Positions 26,987 to 35,716 are shown, counted from the first letter of the stretch. The stretch: 64,000 nucleotides of DNA from Candidatus Uabimicrobium amorphum (GCF_009002475.1 NZ_AP019860.1:372001-436000); one strand, 5' to 3'. Notes: generated by a model not told the origin, from the letters alone. Numbers and translations are program-made.

Positions 26987-27823
26987 ATGAAGAAACGTAT
27001 ATATGAGATATTATCGGACCCTCCGAAGGGGGATATTGTTGGAAACACTATCTCCATTAGCATTTTGTTATTGATTGCTGTGAACGTTTTTGTCGGGATA
27101 CTCGAAACAGTACCATCTCTAAATAAACATCATAGCGCATTTTTTTATAACTTCGAGATGGTGTCGGTAATTATTTTTACTGTGGAATATTTGCTGCGCA
27201 TCTGGTCTTGTACATCACATCCTAAATACCAGGGGGCGATACAAGGACGTTTGCGCCAAATGCAGGCTCCCATGGCAGTGGTCGATTTATTAGCCATTTT
27301 ACCTTTCTATCTCGAAATTTTACTAGAAGGATTAGTCGACCTGCGCTTTATTCGCATACTGCGTTTATTCCGTCTATTCCGCATTTTTCGTGTGGGAAAA
27401 CTCGCCGAAGCTTTTCAGATGTTGGGGCAAGTGCTATACAACAAACGCGAACATTTACTTATTAGTTTTGCCATCGTGATCATTGTCACTGTTTTGGCTG
27501 CGAATCTCATGTATATGGTCGAACATGAGAAAAATCCCGCGTTCTCTAGCGTTCCTGCCGCCTTGTGGTGGGCAATTATTACCATTACTACGATCGGCTA
27601 TGGAGATATGTTTCCGGTGACTGTTTGGGGAAGAATTATTGGTGGAATGATAGGTTTCTTAGGAATATGTGTCTTTGCTCTTCCCGTGGGGATTCTCGGT
27701 GCAGGTTTTGTCGAATGTGTCGAAGATGAAGCTCCTACGGAAAAACATCTTTGCCCACACTGCGGAAAAGATGTTCACGAATTTCCCAAAGTTGCCGCAA
27801 ATGACGAGACAGAAACGACATAG
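26987..27823 (+). CDS. Voltage-gated potassium channel
   Basis: This 278-residue channel subunit would form a tetrameric inner-membrane K+ pore. It has the six-helix Kv plan: S1 (about 20-40), S2 to S3, and a positively charged S4 with regularly spaced Arg (RFIRILRLFRLFRIFR, about 121-136). S5, the pore loop with the K+ selectivity filter TTIGYGD (about 203-209) and S6 follow. The short C-terminus carries CPHCGKDVHEF (about 259), a zinc-ribbon half motif that could bind a metal or dimerise. The ATG follows AAGGAAAA. The gene is divergent from the GTPase operon (about 175-base spacer) and ends at a hairpin. Confidence 0.93.
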   Translation: MKKRIYEILSDPPKGDIVGNTISISILLLIAVNVFVGILETVPSLNKHHSAFFYNFEMVSVIIFTVEYLLRIWSCTSHPKYQGAIQGRLRQMQAPMAVVDLLAILPFYLEILLEGLVDLRFIRILRLFRLFRIFRVGKLAEAFQMLGQVLYNKREHLLISFAIVIIVTVLAANLMYMVEHEKNPAFSSVPAALWWAIITITTIGYGDMFPVTVWGRIIGGMIGFLGICVFALPVGILGAGFVECVEDEAPTEKHLCPHCGKDVHEFPKVAANDETETT

Positions 27824-27825
27824 TT

Positions 27826-27871
27826 ACGTTGTTGAGAATCACATTTATCCATGTAAATTTCTCAACAACGT
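27826..27871. terminator. Bidirectional terminator hairpin
   Basis: A 13-bp perfect stem ACGTTGTTGAGAA/TTCTCAACAACGT has a small inner stem ACAT/ATGT. It separates the convergent K+ channel and GNAT-cNMP genes. Confidence 0.75.
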
Positions 27872-27880
27872 GCCGTAAAA

Positions 27881-29455
27881 TTATAGGTTGTTACGTCGCA
27901 ATTTTGCCGATAAACTGCGTGCGAGATTTTTGTATAGCAGTGCCGCAATATCAGAGCGTACGCGCATTAATTCTTTGATATCCTGATGTAAAATTACCAA
28001 TGTTTTCACTTGCTGTTTTGCGGTTGCTGCGGCAGAGTGCGAAGTGGAATCAACAAGAGACATCTCTCCTAAACACTCACAGTTGTGCACTGTCGCAATT
28101 TTTTTGTCATTTTGCGATATTTCTACTTCTCCCTGAACAATGATGTATAACTCTTGGGAGGTGTCTCCTTGGTTAAAAATAGTTTGTTGATCTTCAAAAA
28201 ACCGTATAGAAGAGATCAAGGATATTCTTTGCAACTGTTCCGAGTTTAAGCTTTCAAAAAGTTTTACCTGTTTCATACAGTCGTGAATTTTGTTGTATGA
28301 GTTCTGCTTAATGAATTCTTTAAAAACAATATCGGCCATTTCTTGGCCTTTTTCTGTTGTACAATAAGGGTTCTGTTCAAAAGAGTCCAGTATGTTGATC
28401 ATTTTTATCACATCGTATCTTTCTACGTCGTGAAAAGCAAACGCAGGTATATAACCAGCAGGTAAGAATTGTAGTTCAAGTAAAGTTCTTTGTATGCGCG
28501 GTGAATAGCCACTTACGTCTATTTCTATGTGTCGCATGCCAATTTCTTTGCACTTCTTTTGCATTTGTTGTATTAAAAAATAAATACATTGGTCGTCGAT
28601 GCTAATTAGCTCAAATACTTTTGCGGCCTTACCGATATCATCGACGCTATAACCAATAGCTCCCACAATATTTCCATTTTCTTTGGCGATAATGTAGTGC
28701 GCATTTTTTGCATTTAGTTTAAAAAAACCGTAATGTAAACGCATCGAACCAAATACTTCGCGATTTTTTAGGCGACCACGCTGTATGCGTAGTAGATGAC
28801 TATAACCTGTGGTTGTTAACTCTTCGGTGGTGTAGGTGTCTTTGTAAGGATACGCCTGGGTTTTTTCGTCAATGACTGCGTCAAAATCGATACCAACATT
28901 GCGCATTGCTGTGGCGGCAATATGGTATACTTCTGGAACAATACACGGATTGTGTTTGCGTAGAGAAAGTGCATTTCCAAAATATTGGACCAACAAGGAG
29001 ACAGATTCGTGCTGATCGAGAATACTCAAATATTGCGGTAAAAAGCCCACAACACGAAAGTTGTTTTTTTCTGCCACTTTTTGTGAATAAGGGTGTGCTG
29101 TTCGCGCATCGACAATGGCAACATGTAAACGATCTTTAATCGCTTGTAATCGTCCTTCCATTAGAAGTTGCGCCAAACCTTGTTTCCTGGCATCGGGATG
29201 CACAATTAAACGACCAAACTCTCCCACTAAGTCGGCATAAGCACCGATGTTCATAACAACAGAAGCCGATCCCACAACGCGCTGCGTTTCTTTTTCTACA
29301 CAGACAATAAAGGCGTAGTCATCATCAAAACACATTTTTTTTAATGACCACAAATCAAAAAACTGATGATAGGGATATTTTTCACCATATGTACAAATAA
29401 ATAACTCTTTTATGCCCACCACATCACTATCCTGTGCTTTACGAACCTCGTACAT
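27881..29455 (-). CDS. Double GNAT acetyltransferase with C-terminal cyclic-nucleotide-binding domain
   Basis: The protein has 524 residues, starting at the ATG at 29455 (GAGGGGGAA upstream; 36 bases inside the longest reading). The first GNAT domain (about 1-150) has EFGRLIVHPDARKQGLAQLL, the acetyl-CoA-binding loop pattern (R/Q-x-x-G-x-A). A second, weaker GNAT-like domain spans about 195-350 (GNIVGAIGYS). The cNMP-binding domain (about 395-515) has IIVQGEVEIS and CLGEMSLVD, then SHSAAA where the phosphate-binding Arg would be expected. Mycobacterial Pat-type proteins fuse the same domains in the opposite order. A cyclase gene lies 17 kb away. Protein acetylation under a second messenger is inferred; the ligand is uncertain because the Arg is missing. 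Confidence 0.85.
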   Translation of the reverse strand: MYEVRKAQDSDVVGIKELFICTYGEKYPYHQFFDLWSLKKMCFDDDYAFIVCVEKETQRVVGSASVVMNIGAYADLVGEFGRLIVHPDARKQGLAQLLMEGRLQAIKDRLHVAIVDARTAHPYSQKVAEKNNFRVVGFLPQYLSILDQHESVSLLVQYFGNALSLRKHNPCIVPEVYHIAATAMRNVGIDFDAVIDEKTQAYPYKDTYTTEELTTTGYSHLLRIQRGRLKNREVFGSMRLHYGFFKLNAKNAHYIIAKENGNIVGAIGYSVDDIGKAAKVFELISIDDQCIYFLIQQMQKKCKEIGMRHIEIDVSGYSPRIQRTLLELQFLPAGYIPAFAFHDVERYDVIKMINILDSFEQNPYCTTEKGQEMADIVFKEFIKQNSYNKIHDCMKQVKLFESLNSEQLQRISLISSIRFFEDQQTIFNQGDTSQELYIIVQGEVEISQNDKKIATVHNCECLGEMSLVDSTSHSAAATAKQQVKTLVILHQDIKELMRVRSDIAALLYKNLARSLSAKLRRNNL

Positions 29456-29533
29456 TTCCCCCTCTTTTCTAGTTCTAGGATGACCGTCCACTGAAGCTAA
29501 CTTCAGTTTTATTGGAACGGAACTATCTCAAAG

Positions 29534-29614
29534 TGTCATTCCTGCGGAAGCAGGAATCCACAAATGAAAGATTAACTTGCAAACGCCTGGATCCCTTGTC
29601 AAGCAAGGGATGAC
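29534..29614. repeat. Dispersed double-palindrome repeat, family B (copy 2)
   Basis: This has the same plan as 5097-5175: TGTCATTCCTGCGGAAGCAG, a variable spacer, AACGCCTGGATCCC, and a hairpin ending GGGATGAC. The left hairpin is identical. The right stem is CCCTTGTCAAGCAAGGG here and CCCTGGTCAAACCAGGG in copy 1, so the stem bases change in a paired way. The 29615-29798 remainder is AT-rich and without a gene. Confidence 0.85.
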
Positions 29615-29798
29615 ATTCTAATGAAGTTTCTAGTTCCACAGAAGCAATTTTCAATGGTCACCAACACAGAACGAGCTATTTTTTAAAAGATTAACACTTT
29701 TAACGATTATTAAGTATTTAGCAAAAAAAATACCAAACAGCAAAAAAATCGTCAGATAATAGTAGAAAAATAGTAATTTTTTGTGGGAAAGTTGAATT

Positions 29799-29832
29799 TT
29801 ACCTTGATATCACGGTAACTTACGGATATTAT
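29799..29832 (+). promoter_or_regulatory. lexA promoter with overlapping palindrome (candidate LexA box)
   Basis: -35 TTGATA (29804-29809), a 17-base spacer and -10 TATTAT (29827-29832) form a good sigma70-type promoter. The 20-base palindrome TTACCTTGATATCACGGTAA (29799-29818) covers the -35, with only one non-matching pair. A repressor bound here would block RNA polymerase, as expected for self-regulated lexA. Confidence 0.6.
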
Positions 29833-29850
29833 TATTAATGTATATACTAC

Positions 29851-29863
29851 TTAGTTACACTAA
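29851..29863. promoter_or_regulatory. Second short palindrome in the lexA leader
   Basis: TTAGT and ACTAA flank TAC, 15 bases before the lexA start. It resembles the TTAG half-sites reported for some LexA boxes. It may be a second operator or chance. Confidence 0.3.
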
Positions 29864-29877
29864 CAAAGGAAAAAAAA

Positions 29878-30495
29878 ATGAGGATCACTCCGAAACAAAA
29901 GGCACTCTTGACGTTTGTCTGTAATTTTACAGCAGAAAATGGCTATGCGCCGAGTCAAAGAGAAATTGCTGATCATTTTGGTTGGAAATCCTTGGGAACC
30001 GTTCAGGATTATCTGAAAAAGTTAGAGGCAAAAGGTGTTTTGAAAAAAGAATGGAACGCACGTCGTGCCATTGAAGTAGACCATCGTTTTGTTGAAAACT
30101 TCATGATTCCCAAAGAATCGGTATCTGTGCCTCTTTTAGGTAAAATTGCCGCAGGAAGACCTATCGAAGCAATTGTAAGCTCGGAAGAACGCATACCTGT
30201 CCCCAAAGAAATGGTGCGTAATGGAAGTTTTTATGCACTTACTGTCGAAGGAAATTCGATGATTGAGGATGGTATTTTCGAGGGAGATTATATTGTTGTA
30301 CGTCGTCAGCAAAATGCAGAAAATGGCGAAATGGTGGTAGCCCTTGTCGATAATAGCGCAACGGTGAAACGCATGTACCGTCAAAAAAGCCGCATTGAAC
30401 TGCGTCCGGCAAATGAGACAATGGAATCTTTTTATGTAAAACCACACGAGGTTAAAGTTCAGGGTATTGTTGTCGGTCTATACCGTAAGTATTAA
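29878..30495 (+). CDS. lexA: LexA repressor
   Basis: This SOS repressor cleaves itself when RecA is activated. It has 205 residues, the normal LexA length. The N-terminal winged helix (about 1-65) has the recognition region APSQREIADHFGWKSLGTV. The cleavage site is Ala-Gly in KIAAGRPIEA (about 91). The catalytic Ser is in VEGNSMIEDGIFEGDY (about 126), and the Lys in TVKRMYRQ (about 162). All are intact, so autoproteolysis should work. The ATG follows AAAGGAAAAAA. Promoter and candidate operator sites are upstream. bolA begins 11 bases after the stop codon. Confidence 0.96.
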   Translation: MRITPKQKALLTFVCNFTAENGYAPSQREIADHFGWKSLGTVQDYLKKLEAKGVLKKEWNARRAIEVDHRFVENFMIPKESVSVPLLGKIAAGRPIEAIVSSEERIPVPKEMVRNGSFYALTVEGNSMIEDGIFEGDYIVVRRQQNAENGEMVVALVDNSATVKRMYRQKSRIELRPANETMESFYVKPHEVKVQGIVVGLYRKY

Positions 30496-30506
30496 AGAGT
30501 AAAAAA

Positions 30507-30755
30507 ATGTATGTAGAGTATATGAAAAAACAGCTACAGGAAGCTTTTTCTCCTTCGCAACTAGAAGTGATAGATGAAAGTTACAAGCATGTGGGACATA
30601 AAGGTGCGGGAAAAGGCGGTCATTACAAGGTGCGTATTGTTGCAGAAGCATTTGCCAACAAAAGCAGAATAGAAAAGCACCGCATGATTTATAAAGTTTT
30701 TGATGATGATATGCCAGATAAAATTCACGCACTGGCAATAGATGCGAGTAATTAA
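30507..30755 (+). CDS. bolA: BolA family protein
   Basis: This 82-residue protein matches BolA throughout: VIDESYKHVGHKG, then GGHYKVRIVAEAFANKSRIEKHRMIYKV, then IHALAIDAS. The His and Cys/His positions used with monothiol glutaredoxins to hold Fe-S clusters are partly present (His in YKHVGHKG, and KHR). BolA proteins help Fe-S assembly and stress responses. Its place between lexA and a dehydrogenase gene, with short spacers, suggests co-transcription with lexA and hence possible SOS control. No strong ribosome site is visible upstream. Confidence 0.92.
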   Translation: MYVEYMKKQLQEAFSPSQLEVIDESYKHVGHKGAGKGGHYKVRIVAEAFANKSRIEKHRMIYKVFDDDMPDKIHALAIDASN

Positions 30756-30758
30756 TTT

Positions 30759-31718
30759 ATGAGCCTACGTGTACATATGTTGTACAAACCCGAACCAGTG
30801 TATCACCAACATTTAATGAAAATTCTGCAAGAAAATGTCGACATTACGTTTGGTTTGGAACCGAAGGCCACTGATTACACAATACTAATTGGTGGTCGCC
30901 CCTCTTCTTCCATATTAAAAAATAGCCAAAATCTTCACTCCCTCGTTATTCCTTTTGCTGGAATCCCCAAAGAAACAAGTTCCCTTCTTCATAATTTTCC
31001 TCACATAGCACTGCACAATATTCACCACAATGCCGCAATCACTGCTGAAATGGCGATTGCACTGATGCTGGCCGCAACAAAAAAAATAGTTCCCATTGAC
31101 CGCCAGTTTCGCAATCATGATTGGCAAGGGCGTATGATCTCTTCTCCTCTTCTTAGCGGCAAGAATGCATTGATTTTGGGGTACGGTGCTATAGGCAAAC
31201 GCGTTGCAAATGTTTGCCATGCGTTAGGCATGCAAGTAACTGCTCTACGTAGGAATTCTTATCCTGAAGACGGAGACATCAAGGTACGCAATATTGATAT
31301 GCTCGACGAAGCACTACCTCAAGCAAATGTGGTGATGGTTTGTTTGCCTCAGACACAAAAGACAACAAACCTGCTATGCAAAAAACGTCTAAATTTGTTA
31401 CCAACGCAGACGGTTATTGTCAACATTGGTCGTGCAGCTATTATTAACGAAAAAGCGTTGTTTGATGCTTTATCGGATAATAAATTATGCGCCGGTCTCG
31501 ATGTATGGTATAACTATCCTAAAGAGGTAACAGCGCAAAACTTTTCTCCGAGTAATCTTCCGTTTCGCGAACTAGAGAACATCGTTATGAGTCCGCACCG
31601 TGCGGGTAGATGTGATGAGGTAGAGTTTTTGCGCATGGAACACATAGCACAGCTTGTTAACGTTGCGGCAAACGGCGACGAAATGCCCAATAAAATTGAC
31701 ATAAATCGTGGCTATTGA
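30759..31718 (+). CDS. D-isomer-specific 2-hydroxyacid dehydrogenase family protein
   Basis: This 319-residue NAD(P)-dependent oxidoreductase has a Rossmann motif GYGAIGKRVA (about 148) and the conserved blocks NIGRAAIINEKALFDAL (about 227) and GLDVWYNYP. A later MSPHRAG (about 275) holds the catalytic His. The catalytic Arg of the family is probably the one in NIGRAA. It resembles D-lactate, glyoxylate or phosphoglycerate dehydrogenases, and the substrate cannot be told. It starts 3 bases after the bolA stop codon, so it is probably in the lexA-bolA operon; the link to those genes is not obvious. Confidence 0.9.
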   Translation: MSLRVHMLYKPEPVYHQHLMKILQENVDITFGLEPKATDYTILIGGRPSSSILKNSQNLHSLVIPFAGIPKETSSLLHNFPHIALHNIHHNAAITAEMAIALMLAATKKIVPIDRQFRNHDWQGRMISSPLLSGKNALILGYGAIGKRVANVCHALGMQVTALRRNSYPEDGDIKVRNIDMLDEALPQANVVMVCLPQTQKTTNLLCKKRLNLLPTQTVIVNIGRAAIINEKALFDALSDNKLCAGLDVWYNYPKEVTAQNFSPSNLPFRELENIVMSPHRAGRCDEVEFLRMEHIAQLVNVAANGDEMPNKIDINRGY

Positions 31719-31729
31719 AAGGGAACAAC

Positions 31730-32179
31730 ATGCAAATTCGCAAAGCGCAACCCCAAGATTGTGAAGCCATTGTTTTTGGTAATTGTGCGATGGCACTGGA
31801 AACAGAGAACAAAAAACTGGACAAGAAACGTGTTACCAAAGGCGTCAAGGCGCTTCTAAACGATGAAAGTAAAGGTTTTTATATCGTTGCCGAAGAAAAT
31901 GGTGAGGTAATTGGCCAACTCATGATCACCTATGAATGGAGTGATTGGCGTAACGGAACCTTCTGGTGGATTCAAAGTGTATATATCGCAAAAGAACACC
32001 GTCGTAAAGGAGTGTATACGCGATTGTATGCTTATATCAGAGAAAAATGCCAAGAGCACAATGTTTGTGGAATACGTTTGTATGTAGATAAAAACAATGT
32101 AAATGCACGCCAAACTTACGAAAAGTTGGGGATGGAATTTAGTCACTACGACTTCATGGAAGAGGATTTTGTTCTGTAA
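31730..32179 (+). CDS. GNAT family N-acetyltransferase
   Basis: The protein has 149 residues. The ATG at 31730 has GAAAGGGA upstream, and an in-frame TTG 15 bases earlier would overlap the previous stop codon. It is a single GNAT domain: IRKAQPQDCEAIVFGN at the start, WWIQSVYIAKEHRRKGVYTRL with the acetyl-CoA phosphate-binding loop (about 88-105), and VDKNNVNARQTYEKLGM near the end. It has no signal peptide. The substrate is unknown. It is the last gene of the lexA series and ends at a hairpin. Confidence 0.92.
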   Translation: MQIRKAQPQDCEAIVFGNCAMALETENKKLDKKRVTKGVKALLNDESKGFYIVAEENGEVIGQLMITYEWSDWRNGTFWWIQSVYIAKEHRRKGVYTRLYAYIREKCQEHNVCGIRLYVDKNNVNARQTYEKLGMEFSHYDFMEEDFVL

Positions 32180-32188
32180 ATGTATTGT

Positions 32189-32217
32189 GTATTGGTAGTG
32201 TATTTACCTACCAATAC
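32189..32217. terminator. Bidirectional terminator
   Basis: A 10-bp perfect stem GTATTGGTAG/CTACCAATAC with a 9-base loop lies between the convergent GNAT and rdgB genes. Confidence 0.7.
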
Positions 32218-32226
32218 AAAAATGAT

Positions 32227-32823
32227 TTATAGCGATGATAATTTTTGCTCAAACTTCTTTAAAGCTATTGCACGATGGCTGATTTTGCTTTTCACCTCGG
32301 TTAGCTCCGCAAAAGTCTTATCGTATTTAGGTAAAAAAAATAGTGGATCATAACCAAAACCACCTTGTCCGCGCAGTTCTTCAATAATAACTCCGGGGCA
32401 TTCACCACGTGTCGTAATTTTTACCTCTCCATCAACGGCCAATACAATCACACAGACAAATTTTGCCGTACGTTTCTCAAAAGGCACACCTTGTAAAAGT
32501 GTGAGTAACTTCTTGTTATTTTCTCGCGATTGATTCTCACCGTTCTCTCCCGACCAACGACCAGAGTATATGCCCGGTTCTCCATCTAAAGCATCTACTT
32601 CCAAACCTGAATCATCGGCAATGGCAGGAAGACCGCTAAACTTGTTAAAAGCCAGTGCCTTTTTCGCCGCGTTTTCTTCATATGTACTACCGTCTTCGAC
32701 AACATCGGGAAGAGTGATCCCCAAATCTTTTGCCGTAACAATATTATAGTCACTTTTTGCCAATAACTTTTCTAGTTCATGCAATTTTTTTTTGTTGTTG
32801 CTGCCAAGCAATATTTTCTTCAT
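32227..32823 (-). CDS. rdgB: XTP/dITP diphosphatase (RdgB/HAM1)
   Basis: This enzyme removes non-canonical purine nucleoside triphosphates from the pool. It is 198 residues from the ATG at 32823, which has AAGAGG upstream; the longest reading adds 15 residues with no such site. Family blocks are GSNNKKKLHELE at the start (substrate and phosphate contacts), EDGSTYEENAAKKA (about 42), ADDSGLEVDALDGEPG (about 68), a GQGGFGYDPLFFLP block (about 151), and SHRAIALKKF at the end. All catalytic regions look intact. Confidence 0.95.
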   Translation of the reverse strand: MKKILLGSNNKKKLHELEKLLAKSDYNIVTAKDLGITLPDVVEDGSTYEENAAKKALAFNKFSGLPAIADDSGLEVDALDGEPGIYSGRWSGENGENQSRENNKKLLTLLQGVPFEKRTAKFVCVIVLAVDGEVKITTRGECPGVIIEELRGQGGFGYDPLFFLPKYDKTFAELTEVKSKISHRAIALKKFEQKLSSL

Positions 32824-32837
32824 AAAAAACCTCTTGT

Positions 32838-33719
32838 CTAAGTCCGTGCTGGTGGAGAGTAAAAACAATTTAAACTAGATGGAAAACTACAATTTTCAAA
32901 ACGACAATTCTCAATATCTTTCCATGCAGCATAACATCGAAAACTACAATTATCAAATAGCGAATTTTTTATGGTGTACCATTTATTCCACCGTTCTTCA
33001 AGATAAAATGTACAACCATAGTAACGTGTATTGCTGTGAATCTCATGCAAAGATTTTCCACGAATAATATGTGAGCTCTCTTTGTAAAATTTTGCATGGC
33101 TATGAGCGTTTAGTAACTCATTAATGCATTGATCCGAGCATGCATGAACAAGTAGAGGTAGGAGATCTGTTCCGACAAATTTCGAAAGCCACAGTTGCTG
33201 AATAGAGCTCGTAAACGGACCGCGACAAACACTACAATTTTTTGGGGTGAAAAGCGGAGAAATAGATGGAATTTGTGCAAAAGGCGGTAAATATTTTCCA
33301 TTGCCGTACAACGCACGTACGCTTACGCAAGTGTCCTTTAGGTTCGGACAATGAGTAATTTCATAGGGATACCAATGCAAATGATACGAGGTATACGTAT
33401 CTAAAGATTCGAGAGCGGTCATTTCGCTAATTTCCGGAGGAATTCGCACTAAATAACAACCGTAAAGTACAAATCGCCGCACAAATTTTAACTTGCGAAT
33501 CGAAGGAGGTAACGTAATGATTTGCCGCCACTCTTTTGTGGTCATCTCCGCACCCGGATCAAAGATAGTCCTTCTGTCTTGGGCAGCTTCGTCGATAATT
33601 TGCAAAAGGTGCTGCCATGCATCACATTGTGTATCTTGCTCCTCCATGTGAAACTGTATTTTTACATCTCTCTTACGAGGATAACCATGCATATCAAAAC
33701 AATTACAACTACGTGACAT
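32838..33719 (-). CDS. Hypothetical protein with leucine-rich-repeat-like region and Cys-rich end
   Basis: The protein has 293 residues and I do not recognise a family. The middle (about 70-120) has irregular leucine-rich repeats (PPSIRKLKFVRRFVLYGCYL, IPPEISEMTALESLD). Further on are a CSVCRGPF pair near 172 and a possible treble-clef-like CSDQC near 205. The tail has pentapeptide-like strands (FDNCSF, FENCSF). Both LRR and pentapeptide repeats mediate protein binding. The ATG is 14 bases upstream of the adjoining spacer, and a start at residue 25 is possible. It is followed by rdgB on the same strand with a short gap. Confidence 0.65.
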   Translation of the reverse strand: MSRSCNCFDMHGYPRKRDVKIQFHMEEQDTQCDAWQHLLQIIDEAAQDRRTIFDPGAEMTTKEWRQIITLPPSIRKLKFVRRFVLYGCYLVRIPPEISEMTALESLDTYTSYHLHWYPYEITHCPNLKDTCVSVRALYGNGKYLPPFAQIPSISPLFTPKNCSVCRGPFTSSIQQLWLSKFVGTDLLPLLVHACSDQCINELLNAHSHAKFYKESSHIIRGKSLHEIHSNTRYYGCTFYLEERWNKWYTIKNSLFDNCSFRCYAAWKDIENCRFENCSFPSSLNCFYSPPART

Positions 33720-33731
33720 TCATTTCCCATC

Positions 33732-34286
33732 CTACTTCAAATAAAAAATATTGCTTATTTCTTTTTCCATTTTCTTTTGGCTTTTGTTTTTCGGCTTCTT
33801 TGTTTGCGGCTTGTAAAAATAAAAAGCGAGCAGTTTTGTACTGCCAAGATAGTCTATGGGTGGTGGTTCAAGAGGATCTTCTATAATACTACGGTAGCTG
33901 CGTGGGTACACAATGAGTAAAAAGGTAAGCAGTAATTTCTCTTTCTCTTTACGCGGAGATTTTTTTTCTTTCTTTGGTTTTTTTTGTGTTATCTTCATTG
34001 AAAATGGCGGGTGACATTTTAGCGCCTTGATTTCCTTTTTCGGAAGTACATTTTCAATTTTGACTTGATTGATGGCCCATTCTTTCTCTAAGCGTTTTCT
34101 GGTTTTTTTTACAATCTCTAATTTTTGCTTAGGTGGTATCCATGTCGGAGGAATTTGTGTATAAAATTTTTTGCGGTATACGTCGGAGATGACTTGTGTT
34201 TGTAAAAAAGAAAAACTCGATAGTACAAGAAAAGCTAGTATGAATTTAGGTTTTACAATCAGACGAACGCAGAGAAAAAAATCCAT
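33732..34286 (-). CDS. Hypothetical lysine-rich membrane or exported protein
   Basis: This 184-residue protein has an N-terminal hydrophobic segment (about 10-32: FILAFLVLSSFSF), which could be a signal anchor. The rest is very basic with runs of Lys and Glu (KKPKKEKKSPRKEKEK near 108). A second hydrophobic patch (LLLTFLLIVYPRSY, about 122) is probably buried or at the membrane. No family is recognised. It lies 12 bases upstream of the LRR-like gene on the same strand and could be in one transcript with it and rdgB. Confidence 0.55.
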   Translation of the reverse strand: MDFFLCVRLIVKPKFILAFLVLSSFSFLQTQVISDVYRKKFYTQIPPTWIPPKQKLEIVKKTRKRLEKEWAINQVKIENVLPKKEIKALKCHPPFSMKITQKKPKKEKKSPRKEKEKLLLTFLLIVYPRSYRSIIEDPLEPPPIDYLGSTKLLAFYFYKPQTKKPKNKSQKKMEKEISNIFYLK

Positions 34287-34336
34287 AGAGGTAGCCTAAA
34301 AACACATGCCATGAAATTTCCTTTTACTGATATTTT

Positions 34337-34371
34337 GCTGCAGGGAGCTCAAAAGCTCCCCTTTGTGCAGC
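34337..34371 (-). terminator. Terminator hairpin after prfB
   Basis: Stem GGGAGCT/AGCTCCC with loop CAAA is extended by GCTGCA/TGCAGC across a 5-base bulge. It lies about 70 bases past the prfB stop codon. Confidence 0.65.
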
Positions 34372-34439
34372 CACTATAGCTTATTTTGAAATACAGACAA
34401 AAAATAAAGAAGATTATTCAAAAAATTTTAAGTAATTTT

Positions 34440-35538
34440 TTACGACTTCAGTAAGTATCCCTCAATAAAATCATCAAGATCTCCATCGAGGACACCTTGG
34501 GCATTGCCTTTTTCGACACTTGTACGATGGTCTTTTACCATAGTGTAAGGATGTAAACAGTATGAGCGAATTTGGTTGCTCCACCCCGCGATCTTTTTTT
34601 GCCCGTATTGCTCGTCGAATGCTTCGCGTTGTTCATCTATTTGTTTTTGATAGAGGCGCGCTTGAAGAATTTTCAATGCGGTGGCCTTGTTTTTGTGTTG
34701 CGATCTCTCATTTTGGCAAGATACAACCATTCCCGTAGGCAAGTGTGTAATGCGCACTGCGGAATCGGTCACGTTTACGTGTTGCCCTCCTGCGCCCGAC
34801 GCTCGGTATGTATCTATTTTCAAATCCCTTTTTTCATCGATTTCAATGGGAGGAGGAGTTTCAAACTCAGGTGTTACCGTTACGGAAGCAAAAGAAGTCT
34901 GTCGTTTGCCGTTTGCATTAAATGGTGAAATACGCACTAGACGATGTATTCCTGTTTCTGATTTTAGATATCCGTATGCAAAGACCCCTTTTATGTGAAT
35001 CGTTGCACTTTTAATTCCCGCTTCCTCTTCTGGATCAATTTCAACAATTTGATGAGAGAAATTTTTATTGTTTGCAAAACGCAAATACATGCGCAGCAGC
35101 ATATTCGCCCAATCACAAGCATCTGTACCACCAACACCGGCTTGAATAGATAAAAATACATTGTTTTTGTCTTCTGCACTAGAAAAAATACTACTCAAAC
35201 GCAGTGACTTCATATTTTTTTGGCATTTTTTAATATCTTGTTCAATGTCTTTTAGTACATCTTCATCTTGTTCTTCTTGGGCAAGTTCATAGAGAGTTTC
35301 AATATCGGCTAGTTTTTCTTCCATAGCCATCACAGGTGTGACAATCTGTTTCGCCTGTTTCAATTCCTCAATTACTTTTTGCCGCTCTTCTTCTTGCTTT
35401 TGCCAAAAGTCAGCCTCGGCCATTTTTTCTTCTAAAGACTGCATTTTTCCAACTTGAGTTTCGATGTCAAAGGTACACCTTGATAGAATTATAGTCGGTT
35501 TTTAGCTGTTCAATATTATGTTCTATAGAATCTTTCAT
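34440..35538 (-). CDS. prfB: Peptide chain release factor 2, with programmed +1 frameshift
   Basis: RF2 ends translation at UGA and UAA. The first reading frame starts at the ATG at 35538 and codes 23 codons ending in CTT. A UGA follows (35469-35467) in the slip sequence CTTTGAC, and AAGGTG just before acts as the internal ribosome signal. Skipping one T moves into the frame that begins at 35468 and runs to 34440. The two parts total 365 residues, the usual RF2 length. The second part carries the stop-codon reader SPF (RISPFNANGKR) and the GGQ motif (GAGGQHVNVTDSAVR). Without the shift the coding region would look truncated at its N-terminus. RF2 thus regulates its own level. Confidence 0.97.
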
Positions 35539-35716
35539 TGGGTGACTCCGTCTGTAAATGGGAACATCTATTACAAAAATAGTCATTATACACCGGTATT
35601 CATGAACGTCAAGGAGTGAATTTCAAACGTTTGTTGACTTCAATTGTGATTTTATATAAACTGAGAGTAGGACATGTAACATTTATATCGTGACAAATTC
35701 TCGTTTAGGATAAAAT

